A stretch of DNA of 64,000 nucleotides from Polystyrenella longa (GTDB lineage: Bacteria; Planctomycetota; Planctomycetia; Planctomycetales; Planctomycetaceae). How positions within the stretch are numbered: position 1 is the stretch's first letter; each line of letters starts with the position of its first letter. The notes beneath the pieces are model-generated. The model was not told where the DNA came from, did not search any database, and saw only the letters and a list, made by a program, of their open reading frames with translations. Below are positions 51,422-60,762 of the stretch, in pieces. The position numbers and the translations under genes were made by a program. The DNA lies in NCBI RefSeq assembly GCF_007750395.1, contig NZ_CP036281.1, positions 4,301,001 through 4,365,000 on the forward strand, given 5' to 3'.

Positions 51422-53791
51422 ATGCGATTAACGCTGAGAACACTACTGGCTTATCTGGACGACGTTCTGGACGCTAACCATACTCGCGAAATCGGTAAGA
51501 AACTGCAGGAAAGCCCCTACGCTGCCAATCTGGTGGAACGGATAAAAAAAGTAACCCGTCAACGAAGGTTAATGGCCCCGGATGTCGAACCGGACGAGAA
51601 CCATTTGGATGCCAATAAGGTTGCGGAGTATCTGGACAATACCCTTTCGCCGGAAGAGATTACCGTAGTTGAAAAAGTCTGTCTGGAATCGGACGTACAA
51701 CTTGCGGAAGTGGCGGCCAGTCATCAGGTGTTAACACTAATTCTGGGCGAGCCGGTTGATATCTCTTCGGAGACACGCAACCGCATGTACAAAATCGTGC
51801 CGCATGCTCCTGCAAAAAAACCGGGGGCAGCTTCCGGGTCAGACCCAGCAATTGATCAACATTTCATGGAAGTTACGAAGTCGTCGGGAGAATTTCGGTT
51901 GCCTCCTATGCCACAAACGACTGCCGTCGGTAAGACGGTACAGGACAAGGAACCGTCCTTTAAAGAAGAACTCCCCGAGTACCTTCGTAATCAGTCGTCC
52001 TCGCGCAGCCGTATCCCGCTGATCGGTTTCTGTGTGACCCTACTTCTGTTCATCGGACTGCTCGCATACGACCAGGATTTTTGGGAATTCCTATTCAATT
52101 CTGACTCAGCAGAGGTCGAACAAACATTGGCATCGAACGAACCAGTCACTCCTGATTCTTCTGATGATGAGGCTGCTGGAAGTAACGACGCAATCTCGAA
52201 TGAGGAACCCCCGGCCGAATCTTCAGAGGATCCCAGCCTGGACGACCCTATGTCGACTCCCGCACTGGCGGATACAGAAAGCGAGCAAACAAACCCGGAT
52301 GAATCTGTATCGACCGAATTAAAAAGCGAGTCCAAAGCGGCTGACCCTACAACGCTGGCATCAAAGACGGAACCCACAACCGACTCTGAAACAGACGATA
52401 CTGTTGCTGCAGTGACTGTCGCTGAACAGCCACCAATAGATAGTGAAGGAAAGGAAGATCCAGCCGAAATAGCAGAACCCGCCATGGAAGAGCCGAATTC
52501 CGAACCGGGCGTTGAGCTAGCGACAGCGCCCATCCCACCGACCCCCGAATCGCTGAAGCCAGAAGAGCCCAAACCGACATCGAAACCGGCCATTCCTCCT
52601 GCGCGAGTGTTGTATTCGATGCAGGAAGGAATCGTCATTCAGTACCAGGGATCTAAAGAGGATTGGTACATCATGCCCCACCGCGCCGTGGTTCATCCCG
52701 AGGAACTCCTGGCTTCTCCACTTCCCTTTGACGCCACTTTTGATATCGAGCAGGGCGAAGTTCGCATCATTCTGAATGCGGGCACCCGGATTCAAAACCT
52801 ACCTCCCAGTGAAGTCGCACAAGCCGGTATCAAGATCGAGCGAGGACAAGTGATCGTTTCAGGTGGTTCTGCTCTGGAAGTAGCCGGCAAAGTGCCCTAT
52901 CCACTTGCCTTTGGAACGAGCGATGCCACCTGGCGAGTTGAATTAATGACTCCCGATACCCGATTCGGAATCGAAATCCTGCCGAAGCTTCCGTATGAAA
53001 TCACTCCCGAGATGGGTGCGACAAAAAATAACGGGATGCTTTTCGTACATCAAGGCAGTGTCCGCTTCGCCGATGGGGATGGTCATGTCCAGATGGTGAA
53101 TGCGAACCAGGCACTCTCGCTAAAAGCCGAAGACATTCGGAACAATGCACCGCCTGTTCCGATGGAAACTGCGGGGAACTCCGACCAAAAGACGATCGCT
53201 TTTCCTGATTGGTTGAATGAAGAATCGAAACGAGATTCGATGTCCGTTCGCAAAGCAAAACTGAGTTACGAAAAGCTCTTTTCCAATGACCAGTCTGTTA
53301 AACAGTCGATGTCTCCACAAATAATAAACAAGAACCCCATCGTCGCCTCCTGGGCCGTTGATAGCCTGGGACATGCGGGCGATATTCACAGCCTGGTCCA
53401 GGCGCTGACGACACCCGACCAACCATTGGAAGTGATCCAGATGGCGAAGAGACATCTGCGGGAATGGCTTGTTCAGGATCCTGTCGCGAATAACGAAGAG
53501 TTACAACTCGAACTCGAAGCAGCTCTATCACCAGAAGATATGGAGGTGGTGACTTTGCTCCTGTTTGGCATTAACGCCGATCAGGCGGATGACGCCGCGA
53601 TGTCTCAGCAGATCGTGGGTTGGATGGATCACTCATTGCTGGCCGTGAGGGACATGGCTTTTGAACTGGCGACGCATTACACTGATCGTCAATTACACTA
53701 TCGCCCGGACGCGTCGGAGAAAAACCGCCAGTCAATGATCCTTCGCTGGCAGGCCCATTTGGAAAAAAATGAGGGAAAACTCGCTCCCTGA
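51422..53791 (+). CDS. FecR-like single-span membrane protein
   Basis: 789 residues from MRLTLRTLLAYLDD, the second of two adjacent ATGs. The cytoplasmic N-terminal domain (about 1-125) resembles the planctomycete version of anti-sigma/zinc-finger-like adaptor domains without obvious Cys ligands. One membrane segment at about 195-217 (IPLIGFCVTLLLFIGLLAY), a long acidic Ser/Glu/Pro-rich linker (about 225-400), a FecR-like beta domain (about 400-600) and a helical C-terminus (about 640-789) with HEAT-like repeats. Envelope sensing or signalling is likely (inference). Confidence 0.75.
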   Translation: MRLTLRTLLAYLDDVLDANHTREIGKKLQESPYAANLVERIKKVTRQRRLMAPDVEPDENHLDANKVAEYLDNTLSPEEITVVEKVCLESDVQLAEVAASHQVLTLILGEPVDISSETRNRMYKIVPHAPAKKPGAASGSDPAIDQHFMEVTKSSGEFRLPPMPQTTAVGKTVQDKEPSFKEELPEYLRNQSSSRSRIPLIGFCVTLLLFIGLLAYDQDFWEFLFNSDSAEVEQTLASNEPVTPDSSDDEAAGSNDAISNEEPPAESSEDPSLDDPMSTPALADTESEQTNPDESVSTELKSESKAADPTTLASKTEPTTDSETDDTVAAVTVAEQPPIDSEGKEDPAEIAEPAMEEPNSEPGVELATAPIPPTPESLKPEEPKPTSKPAIPPARVLYSMQEGIVIQYQGSKEDWYIMPHRAVVHPEELLASPLPFDATFDIEQGEVRIILNAGTRIQNLPPSEVAQAGIKIERGQVIVSGGSALEVAGKVPYPLAFGTSDATWRVELMTPDTRFGIEILPKLPYEITPEMGATKNNGMLFVHQGSVRFADGDGHVQMVNANQALSLKAEDIRNNAPPVPMETAGNSDQKTIAFPDWLNEESKRDSMSVRKAKLSYEKLFSNDQSVKQSMSPQIINKNPIVASWAVDSLGHAGDIHSLVQALTTPDQPLEVIQMAKRHLREWLVQDPVANNEELQLELEAALSPEDMEVVTLLLFGINADQADDAAMSQQIVGWMDHSLLAVRDMAFELATHYTDRQLHYRPDASEKNRQSMILRWQAHLEKNEGKLAP

Positions 53792-53986
53792 ACCGACGAA
53801 TATTCATTCAACATCCCCTTCGGGACAGAACCTCTACTGAGTCTCGTTTGCGGCGTGCGTGAGCCTTTCAAAATAAGGTAGCCATGACAATGTAGTGAGA
53901 CTTAGAGTTTCGTCATATGTGTTCCTTGAGAATGTAGGACTTGGGCAGTCTTATCCTCAGCCCATTCAGCGACGACAATCACCATT

Positions 53987-54901
53987 ATGGATAATACGAA
54001 CTCTCTTCCGGACTCCTCCTCTTCTTCTTCTCCCGCATGGAGGGAGAAGTTCCGTCACCTGATGGGAATGATTCGGTTCAGCCATACCATTTTCGCCCTA
54101 CCATTCGCACTGTTGGCGGCGATTCTCGCCTGGCGGGAAGTCGGAGAATTTCGCCTGCTCGACTTACTGGGCATTTTGCTTTGCATGGTTTTCGCCCGCT
54201 CGGCGGCAATGGCATTTAATCGTCTGGTTGACCGAAAGCAAGATGCCAAGAATCCACGTACTGCTGGCCGTCATATCCCTGCAGGGCTGCTCTCGGTTAA
54301 GACAGTCTGGCTGTTTACGATTGTCTGCAGCGTTGGCTTTATCGCGTCGACGTTACTATTTCTTCCCAACGTCTGGCCGGTCGCCCTTTCCATACCTGTG
54401 CTGCTGTTTTTGCTCGGCTACTCCTTCACCAAACGTTTTACTTTTCTCTGCCACTACTGGCTGGCTGCCGGGTTGATGCTCTCCCCGATCGCGGCCTGGT
54501 TGGCGATCACAGGTAGCGTCAACTGGACTCCGGTCATGCTGGGGCTCTCAGTCTTTTTCTGGGTCGGCGGTTTTGACATTCTCTACGCCTGTCAGGACGC
54601 CGCCTTCGACCGCGACAGCGCGCTCAGTAGTATTCCCGCGTATTTCGGAATTACGACTGCACTGAGAATCGCCGCCGTCAGTCATTTCTGCATGATGCTG
54701 ACGTTGCTCGGATTCTGGCACTTCGCCGAGTTGGGCTATTTATTCCTCGGCGGGATTGTCGTCATCGCGATGCTTCTGCTTTACGAACATTTACTGGTGA
54801 AGCCAAACGACCTTTCCCGGGTGAACGTCGCCTTCTTCAACATCAACGCGATCATCTCGCTCGGATTGCTCATCCTCGCCGTGGTCGACGTCTATTTGTA
54901 A
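53987..54901 (+). CDS. UbiA-family prenyltransferase
   Basis: 304 residues, 8-9 membrane helices. First Asp-rich motif NRLVDRKQDAKNPRTAGRHIPAG (about 75-97) and second motif YACQDAAFDRDSALSSIPAYFG (about 200-221) bind the prenyl diphosphate. The family attaches polyprenyl chains to aromatic acceptors. The form fits the UbiA-like enzyme of menaquinone synthesis by the futalosine route that planctomycetes use, but the acceptor cannot be read from the sequence. Confidence 0.88.
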   Translation: MDNTNSLPDSSSSSSPAWREKFRHLMGMIRFSHTIFALPFALLAAILAWREVGEFRLLDLLGILLCMVFARSAAMAFNRLVDRKQDAKNPRTAGRHIPAGLLSVKTVWLFTIVCSVGFIASTLLFLPNVWPVALSIPVLLFLLGYSFTKRFTFLCHYWLAAGLMLSPIAAWLAITGSVNWTPVMLGLSVFFWVGGFDILYACQDAAFDRDSALSSIPAYFGITTALRIAAVSHFCMMLTLLGFWHFAELGYLFLGGIVVIAMLLLYEHLLVKPNDLSRVNVAFFNINAIISLGLLILAVVDVYL

Positions 54902-54925
54902 TCATCGCTCGGCTCAATTCAGTCT

Positions 54926-55026
54926 CAGGATCCTGTGCAGGATAAGTGTGACGGCTATCGGTCTCTAAAAGCCCTTAGAGCAGCAGACTACGCCGCTAGA
55001 ACACGCTACGGTTATCTGGATTGCGT
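54926..55026 (-). repeat. Dispersed intergenic repeat, copy 2 (inverted)
   Basis: Reverse complement of this stretch matches 51225-51327 over its length with scattered differences and one more diverged stretch in the middle. It contains CTCTAA / TTAGAG as a small hairpin. Lies in the gap between two converging genes. Confidence 0.8.
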
Positions 55027-55032
55027 TATAGC

Positions 55033-56616
55033 TCAGCGTCCCGGACCGTTATTGTAGGGTTGAACAGACGAGTTGTTCGCCGCTTCCTGACCTGTAGGCA
55101 AAGACTCTACATTGACGATCCGAGCCGAAGGCCGAGTCAGATCGATCATCAAAGGTTGTTGCGTCTGAGCGGAAGCGAGGTTCCCTGCCGCATCGCGGGC
55201 AGTGATGCGAATGTACAACTTGGGTGGCAAGTTGTCGTTCACATCCCACAAGTAACTTCCCTGATCAGCCTGCCATCCGCCAATCGGTTGCCAGGGACCT
55301 TGAGGAGTTGTTGCATAAGAAAGTGCTACTGGTTTTTCAGCGGGATTCTGATCCTCAAGTTGCCACCGAATCACGACCTGGTTCAATGCACCGCTGAAAC
55401 CCTGTTGTGGTGGTTGCATATGAATCACGGGCGCGGTCTGGTCGACCACAATGACGATTGGTGGCTTATTACCCGACTGAGGTGGATTCGCTGCAAGTCC
55501 GGCACCGCTGCGGGCTCTTAAGTCGAAACCGTATCGCCCATCTTTCGGTACCTGAACCGTGAATGGACTGACATGGTCAGGGTCTTCGCCGTAACGATAC
55601 CATTTCTGGCCATCGTTTTCTGTAATAAAGAATTCAACATGTCCGACTCCGGATGGACCCACTTCGTCGACTTTGTAGTTGACCTGAAAACGAAGAGAGT
55701 TGACGGTCCGCACAGCAGCCCCTGCAGAATTATTGTTTGCAGAGTTGGCGTTTGCAGGGCTCTCTCCATTAACTGAGGGAAACCCTTCTGCTGAGGGCGC
55801 AGGCATGACGGGGGCCGGTTGTGATTGGCTCACGAATTGTGGCTGAACGGGAGTCGGGGTCGTCTTGGGTATCGGATCGGCAAAGGATTTGCTGATCGAA
55901 ACGTTTTGACTGAATGGATTTGCTTCGGCGATCGGTTTTGTGAAGTCGGGAGGGGAGACCTCATCGCGGGTACCGAACTGTTGCCGATCGATATCTACCT
56001 GTGCAGTTGCGGAGCCAGAGTTTCCGGCTTCGTCGTTTACTTTTCCTCGAACGGCAACAACGCCTCCTTGACTGACTGACCAGGAGGTTTCGCCTTCGGG
56101 GCTGGGAAGAACGCTGACACGCTGCCAACCACCGGAATCGGCTTGCTGGTATTCGAGCGAAAGCGTTTCGGCATTCAGGTTCGAATCGTTTGCGACCCAG
56201 GATAGACTGACGCGACCCGGTTGCGGCTGAACCAAGTTGAGGTTCAACAGTGGCTCTTCAGTGTCGACGATCACTTTGAGTTCTGGAGTCGTATTCGCTT
56301 CTGAAGGAATGAGTTGCTGGCGGCGATTCAGTGTTTTTACCGAAAACCAGAATTCGCCATCGTGAGGTGCTTTGTAATCAAAGCGTCCCGTCTCCGGAGA
56401 GACGCTGAGCGACTTCTGCCAGGTTTGACCTTGGTCCTGAGAGACATGCAACTGAATCTCAACCGCTTCCATTCGCTGCATCTCTGCGGCGTCGTACTGA
56501 TACGGAATCTGAAACCGGTTCGACTTTGCAAACAAAGTCTCGCTCGCCTGAAGTGAGCCTCCGGCTACCAACCATAATGCACATAGACTGATCACGGGAC
56601 AGATGAGCTTTTGCAT
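55033..56616 (-). CDS. Secreted protein with Ig/fibronectin-like repeats
   Basis: 527 residues. Signal peptide LICPVISLCALWLVAGGSLQA (cleavage near 24). At least three beta-sandwich repeats with aligned patterns: VDTEEPLLNLNLVQPQPGRVSLSWVANDSN, a copy near 330-420 (GPSGVGHVEFFITENDGQKWYRYGED) and one near 410-500 (VDQTAPVIHMQPP...VIRWQLEDQNP). Low-complexity Pro/Ala/Asn linkers between. Periplasmic or surface function unknown. Confidence 0.75.
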   Translation of the reverse strand: MQKLICPVISLCALWLVAGGSLQASETLFAKSNRFQIPYQYDAAEMQRMEAVEIQLHVSQDQGQTWQKSLSVSPETGRFDYKAPHDGEFWFSVKTLNRRQQLIPSEANTTPELKVIVDTEEPLLNLNLVQPQPGRVSLSWVANDSNLNAETLSLEYQQADSGGWQRVSVLPSPEGETSWSVSQGGVVAVRGKVNDEAGNSGSATAQVDIDRQQFGTRDEVSPPDFTKPIAEANPFSQNVSISKSFADPIPKTTPTPVQPQFVSQSQPAPVMPAPSAEGFPSVNGESPANANSANNNSAGAAVRTVNSLRFQVNYKVDEVGPSGVGHVEFFITENDGQKWYRYGEDPDHVSPFTVQVPKDGRYGFDLRARSGAGLAANPPQSGNKPPIVIVVDQTAPVIHMQPPQQGFSGALNQVVIRWQLEDQNPAEKPVALSYATTPQGPWQPIGGWQADQGSYLWDVNDNLPPKLYIRITARDAAGNLASAQTQQPLMIDLTRPSARIVNVESLPTGQEAANNSSVQPYNNGPGR

Positions 56617-56976
56617 CGTGTTCCCCCCCTTTGGATGCCGCGATTAAAAATCGTGACTGTATAGCTTCGATCATGTGGACCAGCACTCGTTATCCCGACT
56701 CCCTTACATCGCCAGTAAAGGAGTCTTTCGCCTGGATTACGAGTAAGTCGATACCATATATCTGGTTAGGTGAATTCTCGTCCACGCAGGTCACTCTAAG
56801 ACCTACATACGCGCAGACGGGCGCAGCAATCACGATAGATTCTGCTACCGGTTCTATCGGTTATAGCAAGGAAGCCCCTTTAACCGATTTTTCGTCCTGA
56901 ATTCACTCGAAGCCGCTAACGTCCCTCGCGAATGCCCAAGAAACGCGATTAGATAATTCCGTCACCTCGCTTTTGC
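56617..56976. other. Intergenic region
   Basis: 360 bases between the secreted protein start and the PhyH gene end. Holds the promoter region of the former; a partial hairpin around 56838-56865. No gene supported. Confidence 0.4.
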
Positions 56977-57732
56977 TCATTTGTAACCGAGCTCATTGTG
57001 CTGCTGCTTGACCCTTTCCTGATAACGGGCAAAACGGGCCGCGTCTCGTTCACAACTGATTCCCTGAAACACTACTGCAAAAGAGCGTCGGTGACGACTG
57101 GTCGATTGATTGGCGTCTGCTCGATGTATCGTATCTCCGTGATGAATAGCCAGATCGCCCGGTTGCATTTCAATGGCGACTTCGCGAGCGAAATCTTTGT
57201 CCGTGTACTCTTCAATGCCTTGTGAAAAGCCAAGAACGGATGTCCGCAGATGGGGACGAATTGGTTCGAGGTGAGAGCCGGGAAGATATCGCAGGCACCC
57301 GTTTTCTTTGTCCACATCATCGAGGGCCAGCCACATGGTGCAAACCTTGGGAGGGACCAGGTTGAAGTAGTAATTGTCCTGATGCGGTGGAGTTGGGTGA
57401 TTCGTCGCGGGTGGTTTGTTGAACCACTGCGGCGCTTTGCTGGTTACATCTTCCCCTAACAGGTCCTTCGCCAAGTCAGTCCAGCGTTCCATGAGAGGAA
57501 TCGAAGCAAACCAGGGATCATTGTCGAGGTAGTTGATCTGCTTTAATGTCGTGGGGTCCTCTGTGTCGTGAAAAAAAGCTTGTCCCGGCTCCGCAGTCGG
57601 GATGACGTCTTTAATAAACCGGTCAAGCTCTCGCTTCAGCTGAGTGATTTCCTCGTCATTATAAAACTGGCGAATGACGACAAAACCCTCTGTTTCATAG
57701 GGGCTACGGTATTGTTCAAATTGGCTCATCAT
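56977..57732 (-). CDS. Phytanoyl-CoA dioxygenase (PhyH) family protein
   Basis: 251 residues. Fe(II)/2-oxoglutarate oxygenase: HxD in PHQDNYYF near 117-119, distal His in IHHGDTIHRAD near 200, 2OG-binding Arg in SRHRRSF near 215. MWLALDDVDKENGCLRYLPGSHL is typical of PhyH. Two adjacent ATGs; AGGTGG suits the second (57729). It follows the GntR gene with 51 bases between, so probably one operon under its control. Substrate unknown. Confidence 0.88.
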   Translation of the reverse strand: MMSQFEQYRSPYETEGFVVIRQFYNDEEITQLKRELDRFIKDVIPTAEPGQAFFHDTEDPTTLKQINYLDNDPWFASIPLMERWTDLAKDLLGEDVTSKAPQWFNKPPATNHPTPPHQDNYYFNLVPPKVCTMWLALDDVDKENGCLRYLPGSHLEPIRPHLRTSVLGFSQGIEEYTDKDFAREVAIEMQPGDLAIHHGDTIHRADANQSTSRHRRSFAVVFQGISCERDAARFARYQERVKQQHNELGYK

Positions 57733-57783
57733 TCATCCACCTGATTGAAAACGATTTAAAAGAACGAGAAAACATCACACAAA

Positions 57784-58506
57784 TCACTTAGTAGAAAAAT
57801 ACGTATCGAGTAGTTCATCCTGTTTTTGATCACGATCGAGCTCTCGGTAGTTGTTGATCGCATCGCGGATATGTTTGCGTAGAAATCTGACGGCTGCCTC
57901 ATAATCTTGCTTTCGAAGTTTGTCGAGAATATGGACGTGTTCGGAATGAAGACGTTCGAGAGACTCCGCTTCGAGCGAGACCCGGTTGGAACTCCAAATC
58001 TGTTCCAGGATCAATCGATCCTGCATCGTCTGTAGTGCGAGTTTGTTCCTGGCACCTCGTAAAATGAAAAGATGGAACCGGGCATCCGCCAGATAGAGTC
58101 GTTTCACAAACGAGGAAGTCTCGACTTCATCCAGCTGATTAACTGTCTGAGTCTCTTTAATCAGTAGGGCGATTTCGTCACAGGCACTTTGAATTGCTTC
58201 CAGATCGGCAGGTTTCAAAGCATAACGGGGCGAAGTAATCGCACTACATTCCAGCCATTCCCGCAGCTCGTATACTTCTTCGAGTTCCGCGAATGTTAGT
58301 TTTCGAACGAAGGTCCCTGAACCGGGAAACTGTTCGAGCAAGCCCTGTGTGACTAGCTGATTGATTGCCTCGCGAATGGGAGCACGGCTCAATTCGAGCT
58401 TTTTAGCGAAGGCGTATTCCGAGACACGATCTCCTTCACGGAAATCTCCTTGAAGAATCGCTTCTCGAATTGCCTCGTAAGCAGTTGAGCGGCAGGAATC
58501 ATCCAT
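57784..58506 (-). CDS. GntR family regulator (FadR/FCD type)
   Basis: 240 residues. N-terminal winged helix (AIREAILQGDFREGDRVSEYAFAKKLELSRAPIREAINQL, GSGTFVRKL) and all-helical FCD ligand domain with conserved Asp/His pattern (DARFHLFIL near 155, H in SEHVHIL and RKHI). Likely controls the PhyH gene downstream and itself, through the dyad at 58554-58575. Effector unknown, perhaps a carboxylic acid. Confidence 0.9.
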   Translation of the reverse strand: MDDSCRSTAYEAIREAILQGDFREGDRVSEYAFAKKLELSRAPIREAINQLVTQGLLEQFPGSGTFVRKLTFAELEEVYELREWLECSAITSPRYALKPADLEAIQSACDEIALLIKETQTVNQLDEVETSSFVKRLYLADARFHLFILRGARNKLALQTMQDRLILEQIWSSNRVSLEAESLERLHSEHVHILDKLRKQDYEAAVRFLRKHIRDAINNYRELDRDQKQDELLDTYFSTK

Positions 58507-58553
58507 AAATCACATCAATTTCATGATTATTACAGCATAGAATAGAGTCAAGC

Positions 58554-58575
58554 CGACACATGTCTCCATGTGTCG
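58554..58575. promoter_or_regulatory. Operator candidate for the GntR regulator
   Basis: Perfect 9-base arms CGACACATG / CATGTGTCG around TCTC. It lies just upstream of a TTGACT -35-like box on the minus strand (58544-58549). Confidence 0.6.
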
Positions 58576-58987
58576 ACATACTCAAGCTACTAGAATTTTC
58601 CTGTTTCTTCAAGTTGAAATTCTCTGTAAGCGAGATCTTCGTGCATTTTGTCCGGATTAGATTGCCTGGAACTTTAAAGCAGTGTCCTCCTGTGAATCAC
58701 AACACGTTAACTCCGGCTGTTTGTTTCCAGATTAACGAATATTTTGAATCTTCTGATCATCCGGAATTTCATTCGGTCAACTTAGGCCCCGTTACGAACC
58801 GAAAAGAAAGATAAGTCCAAATGCGGGAAAGGACACCTCTCGCGTTCCCGGAATGTGAAACACTTCTCTCAGTCAATCACCACTGATCGATGCCAAACAT
58901 TCCATATGAAGCAAATCGAGAGCTGAATGCCTTCGATTTGTCATCGGACTTCAATCAGGTTTTTTCTATTTCAAGCCAGGATGCACC
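58576..58987. other. Intergenic region
   Basis: About 410 bases. One 84-codon plus-strand frame (58560-58814) overlaps the operator and has no ribosome site, so it is not taken as a gene. Promoter of the next gene must lie near its right end. Confidence 0.4.
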
Positions 58988-59740
58988 GTGCTGATGAAAT
59001 CGCGATCAATCATGTTGTGGGGACTTTGTCTCACCTGTACCGGAATGAGCGTTACTGTGGTCACGGCTGCAGGACCGGAACTGGTTCGACCAGAAGACCG
59101 AGTCGAAACGATCACGACCTACCAACCGGAGACTGATCGAAACACTATTGAACAGGTCAATGTCGAGAAATCGCAACCTGCGGTTTCGGAGTCGTCTCGT
59201 GCCAATCGACCTAGCTTTCCCTTGTATGGTAAGCGTCAGAACAAACGGCAGCAAAATGCCGCTGCAATTGTACGAATGGCTTTCAAGCAGTCTGCCGGTG
59301 CCCCTATTCCACCGCCGGCCCCTCAATCACAATACAGCCCTCCAGCGGCTCATTTGCATCAACCTGCACCCGTTTATTCTCCAACGCCCTCTTATTCTCC
59401 TGTGCCCTACGACTACCCACCAAACAACGTCAATGTTTATCAAGCGGAAACGGCATACCCCATGATGGTAAGCCCATATGAAACAGGGGCCTGCGAATCA
59501 GGGCTATGTGAATCAGGGGTTTGTGATCATTGTGGCAAACGTGGCTGGTGTTCAGCACATCGAGAATACAGCCTCTGTCACGACTGCAGTTGCGACAACA
59601 ATATCTGTGTCGAGAATTTCAAGCGCCGCTGGCCCGGCAAAACATGTCTGGATCGCTGGTTCTGTGACCCTTGGTTGCGGGCCTACACTATCCAGCCAGC
59701 AGGCTGCTGCGAATCCAAAACCTGGTACAAATTCGAATAG
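58988..59740 (+). CDS. Secreted Cys-rich protein
   Basis: 250 residues with a GTG start behind AGGA. Signal peptide (SIMLWGLCLTCTGMSVTVVTAA, to about 27). A Pro/Tyr/Ser-rich middle (about 100-150) precedes a C-terminal part with some 16 cysteines (CESGLCESGVCDHCGKRGWC ... CHDCSCDN ... CCESKTW). Planctomycete-type secreted protein; disulfide-linked or metal-binding surface component is inference. Confidence 0.75.
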   Translation: MLMKSRSIMLWGLCLTCTGMSVTVVTAAGPELVRPEDRVETITTYQPETDRNTIEQVNVEKSQPAVSESSRANRPSFPLYGKRQNKRQQNAAAIVRMAFKQSAGAPIPPPAPQSQYSPPAAHLHQPAPVYSPTPSYSPVPYDYPPNNVNVYQAETAYPMMVSPYETGACESGLCESGVCDHCGKRGWCSAHREYSLCHDCSCDNNICVENFKRRWPGKTCLDRWFCDPWLRAYTIQPAGCCESKTWYKFE

Positions 59741-59792
59741 AGTCGACGGTACCAGAAGAGACTGCTAAATCAGAATCGACCATCGCCCGTAA

Positions 59793-60389
59793 TTACGGGC
59801 GATTCTTTTTCCAGCCGACTAAATTGGAGAACAGAGTTCGCAAGCGACCGGAATCGTCATTTTGAGGATATCCAGCTTGATCGAAGCGGTGAGACTGCTC
59901 ATTGCCGCTGACGGAGGTAGACCGTTGTTTTGCGGAAACTCGGGACCCGGGACGAGTTGTGATCGTATCTTCGTCCATGGAAAAGCGGGGAGTATCCGGA
60001 TCGAGCATTTCGGTTTCGTCGCGGTGATAGCGTTCTTCCGAGAAGGTATCATTACCTTTGCTGCCCAGGTGAGCCATTGCTGGCTGCCGGCTCAATTCAA
60101 AGTGAACCGTGAATTCCACGGGACCTACAGACACGCGCGATCCTGGATTTAGTTGAAAGTCTTCGCCCGTTTGAACGGACAATCCTTCGACCTGAGTTCC
60201 ATTGGAACTGGCCAGATCACGAACCCAAACGCCTCGATCAGTGACCAGCAGAAAACAATGTCTCCGGCTGACGTCATCGGATTCGATGCGTAAATCGCAA
60301 CTGTTGCTTCGTCCAATTAATGTATTTCGGGAGACTGCGAAGCGTTTACTGGGAGCTTCACCTCTCTCAACACGCAAAATGACTTTCAT
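59793..60389 (-). CDS. FHA domain protein
   Basis: 198 residues. FHA fold at about 20-95 with IGRSNSCDL, SRRHC and LASSNGTQV motifs, which bind phosphothreonine peptides. The C-terminal half is Arg/Ser/Asp-rich and disordered. It should read out Ser/Thr kinase signalling, which is abundant in planctomycetes. It faces the secreted Cys-rich gene end to end. Confidence 0.88.
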   Translation of the reverse strand: MKVILRVERGEAPSKRFAVSRNTLIGRSNSCDLRIESDDVSRRHCFLLVTDRGVWVRDLASSNGTQVEGLSVQTGEDFQLNPGSRVSVGPVEFTVHFELSRQPAMAHLGSKGNDTFSEERYHRDETEMLDPDTPRFSMDEDTITTRPGSRVSAKQRSTSVSGNEQSHRFDQAGYPQNDDSGRLRTLFSNLVGWKKNRP

Positions 60390-60701
60390 AGCGGCTTGGA
60401 GCCTCAGGGTGGGAAGACACGGCGGGAACTATGGAGGGAAGTTTTGGATGGAGTAAGAAACAAATTCATTGTTCCTTATATGTTTATACTAAACCTGTCT
60501 GAGTTTCAATTCAACTCAAAACCTCTGAAAAACAGCGACATCGGAATCGATTCCGGTAAATTTTTCTCACTCGCCACGACCTCAAAAGTCCCCTGAACCC
60601 TGATATTTTGCCTGGTTCTGCAACAACCAGAAAGTTGACCAGGCTGAAGAGAAGCTCTGCAATTGTTCGAATCTGGCCAAAAGTGGACCTAATTACGTAA
60701 A
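60390..60701. other. Intergenic region
   Basis: About 310 bases upstream of the FHA gene and downstream of clpX; no gene supported. Contains the FHA promoter region. Confidence 0.4.
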
Positions 60702-60734
60702 AAAAGCCTGTCGCTGATTCAGCGACAGGCTTTT
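60702..60734. terminator. Terminator of clpX
   Basis: Perfect stem AAAAGCCTGTCGCTG / CAGCGACAGGCTTTT with a 3-base loop. Confidence 0.92.
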
Positions 60735-60762
60735 GAAGGGTATTTGACAATCAGCAACCGGT

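Noticed and set aside
58560-58814. 84-codon plus-strand frame
   Set aside because: Starts inside the operator dyad of the GntR gene and lacks a ribosome site.
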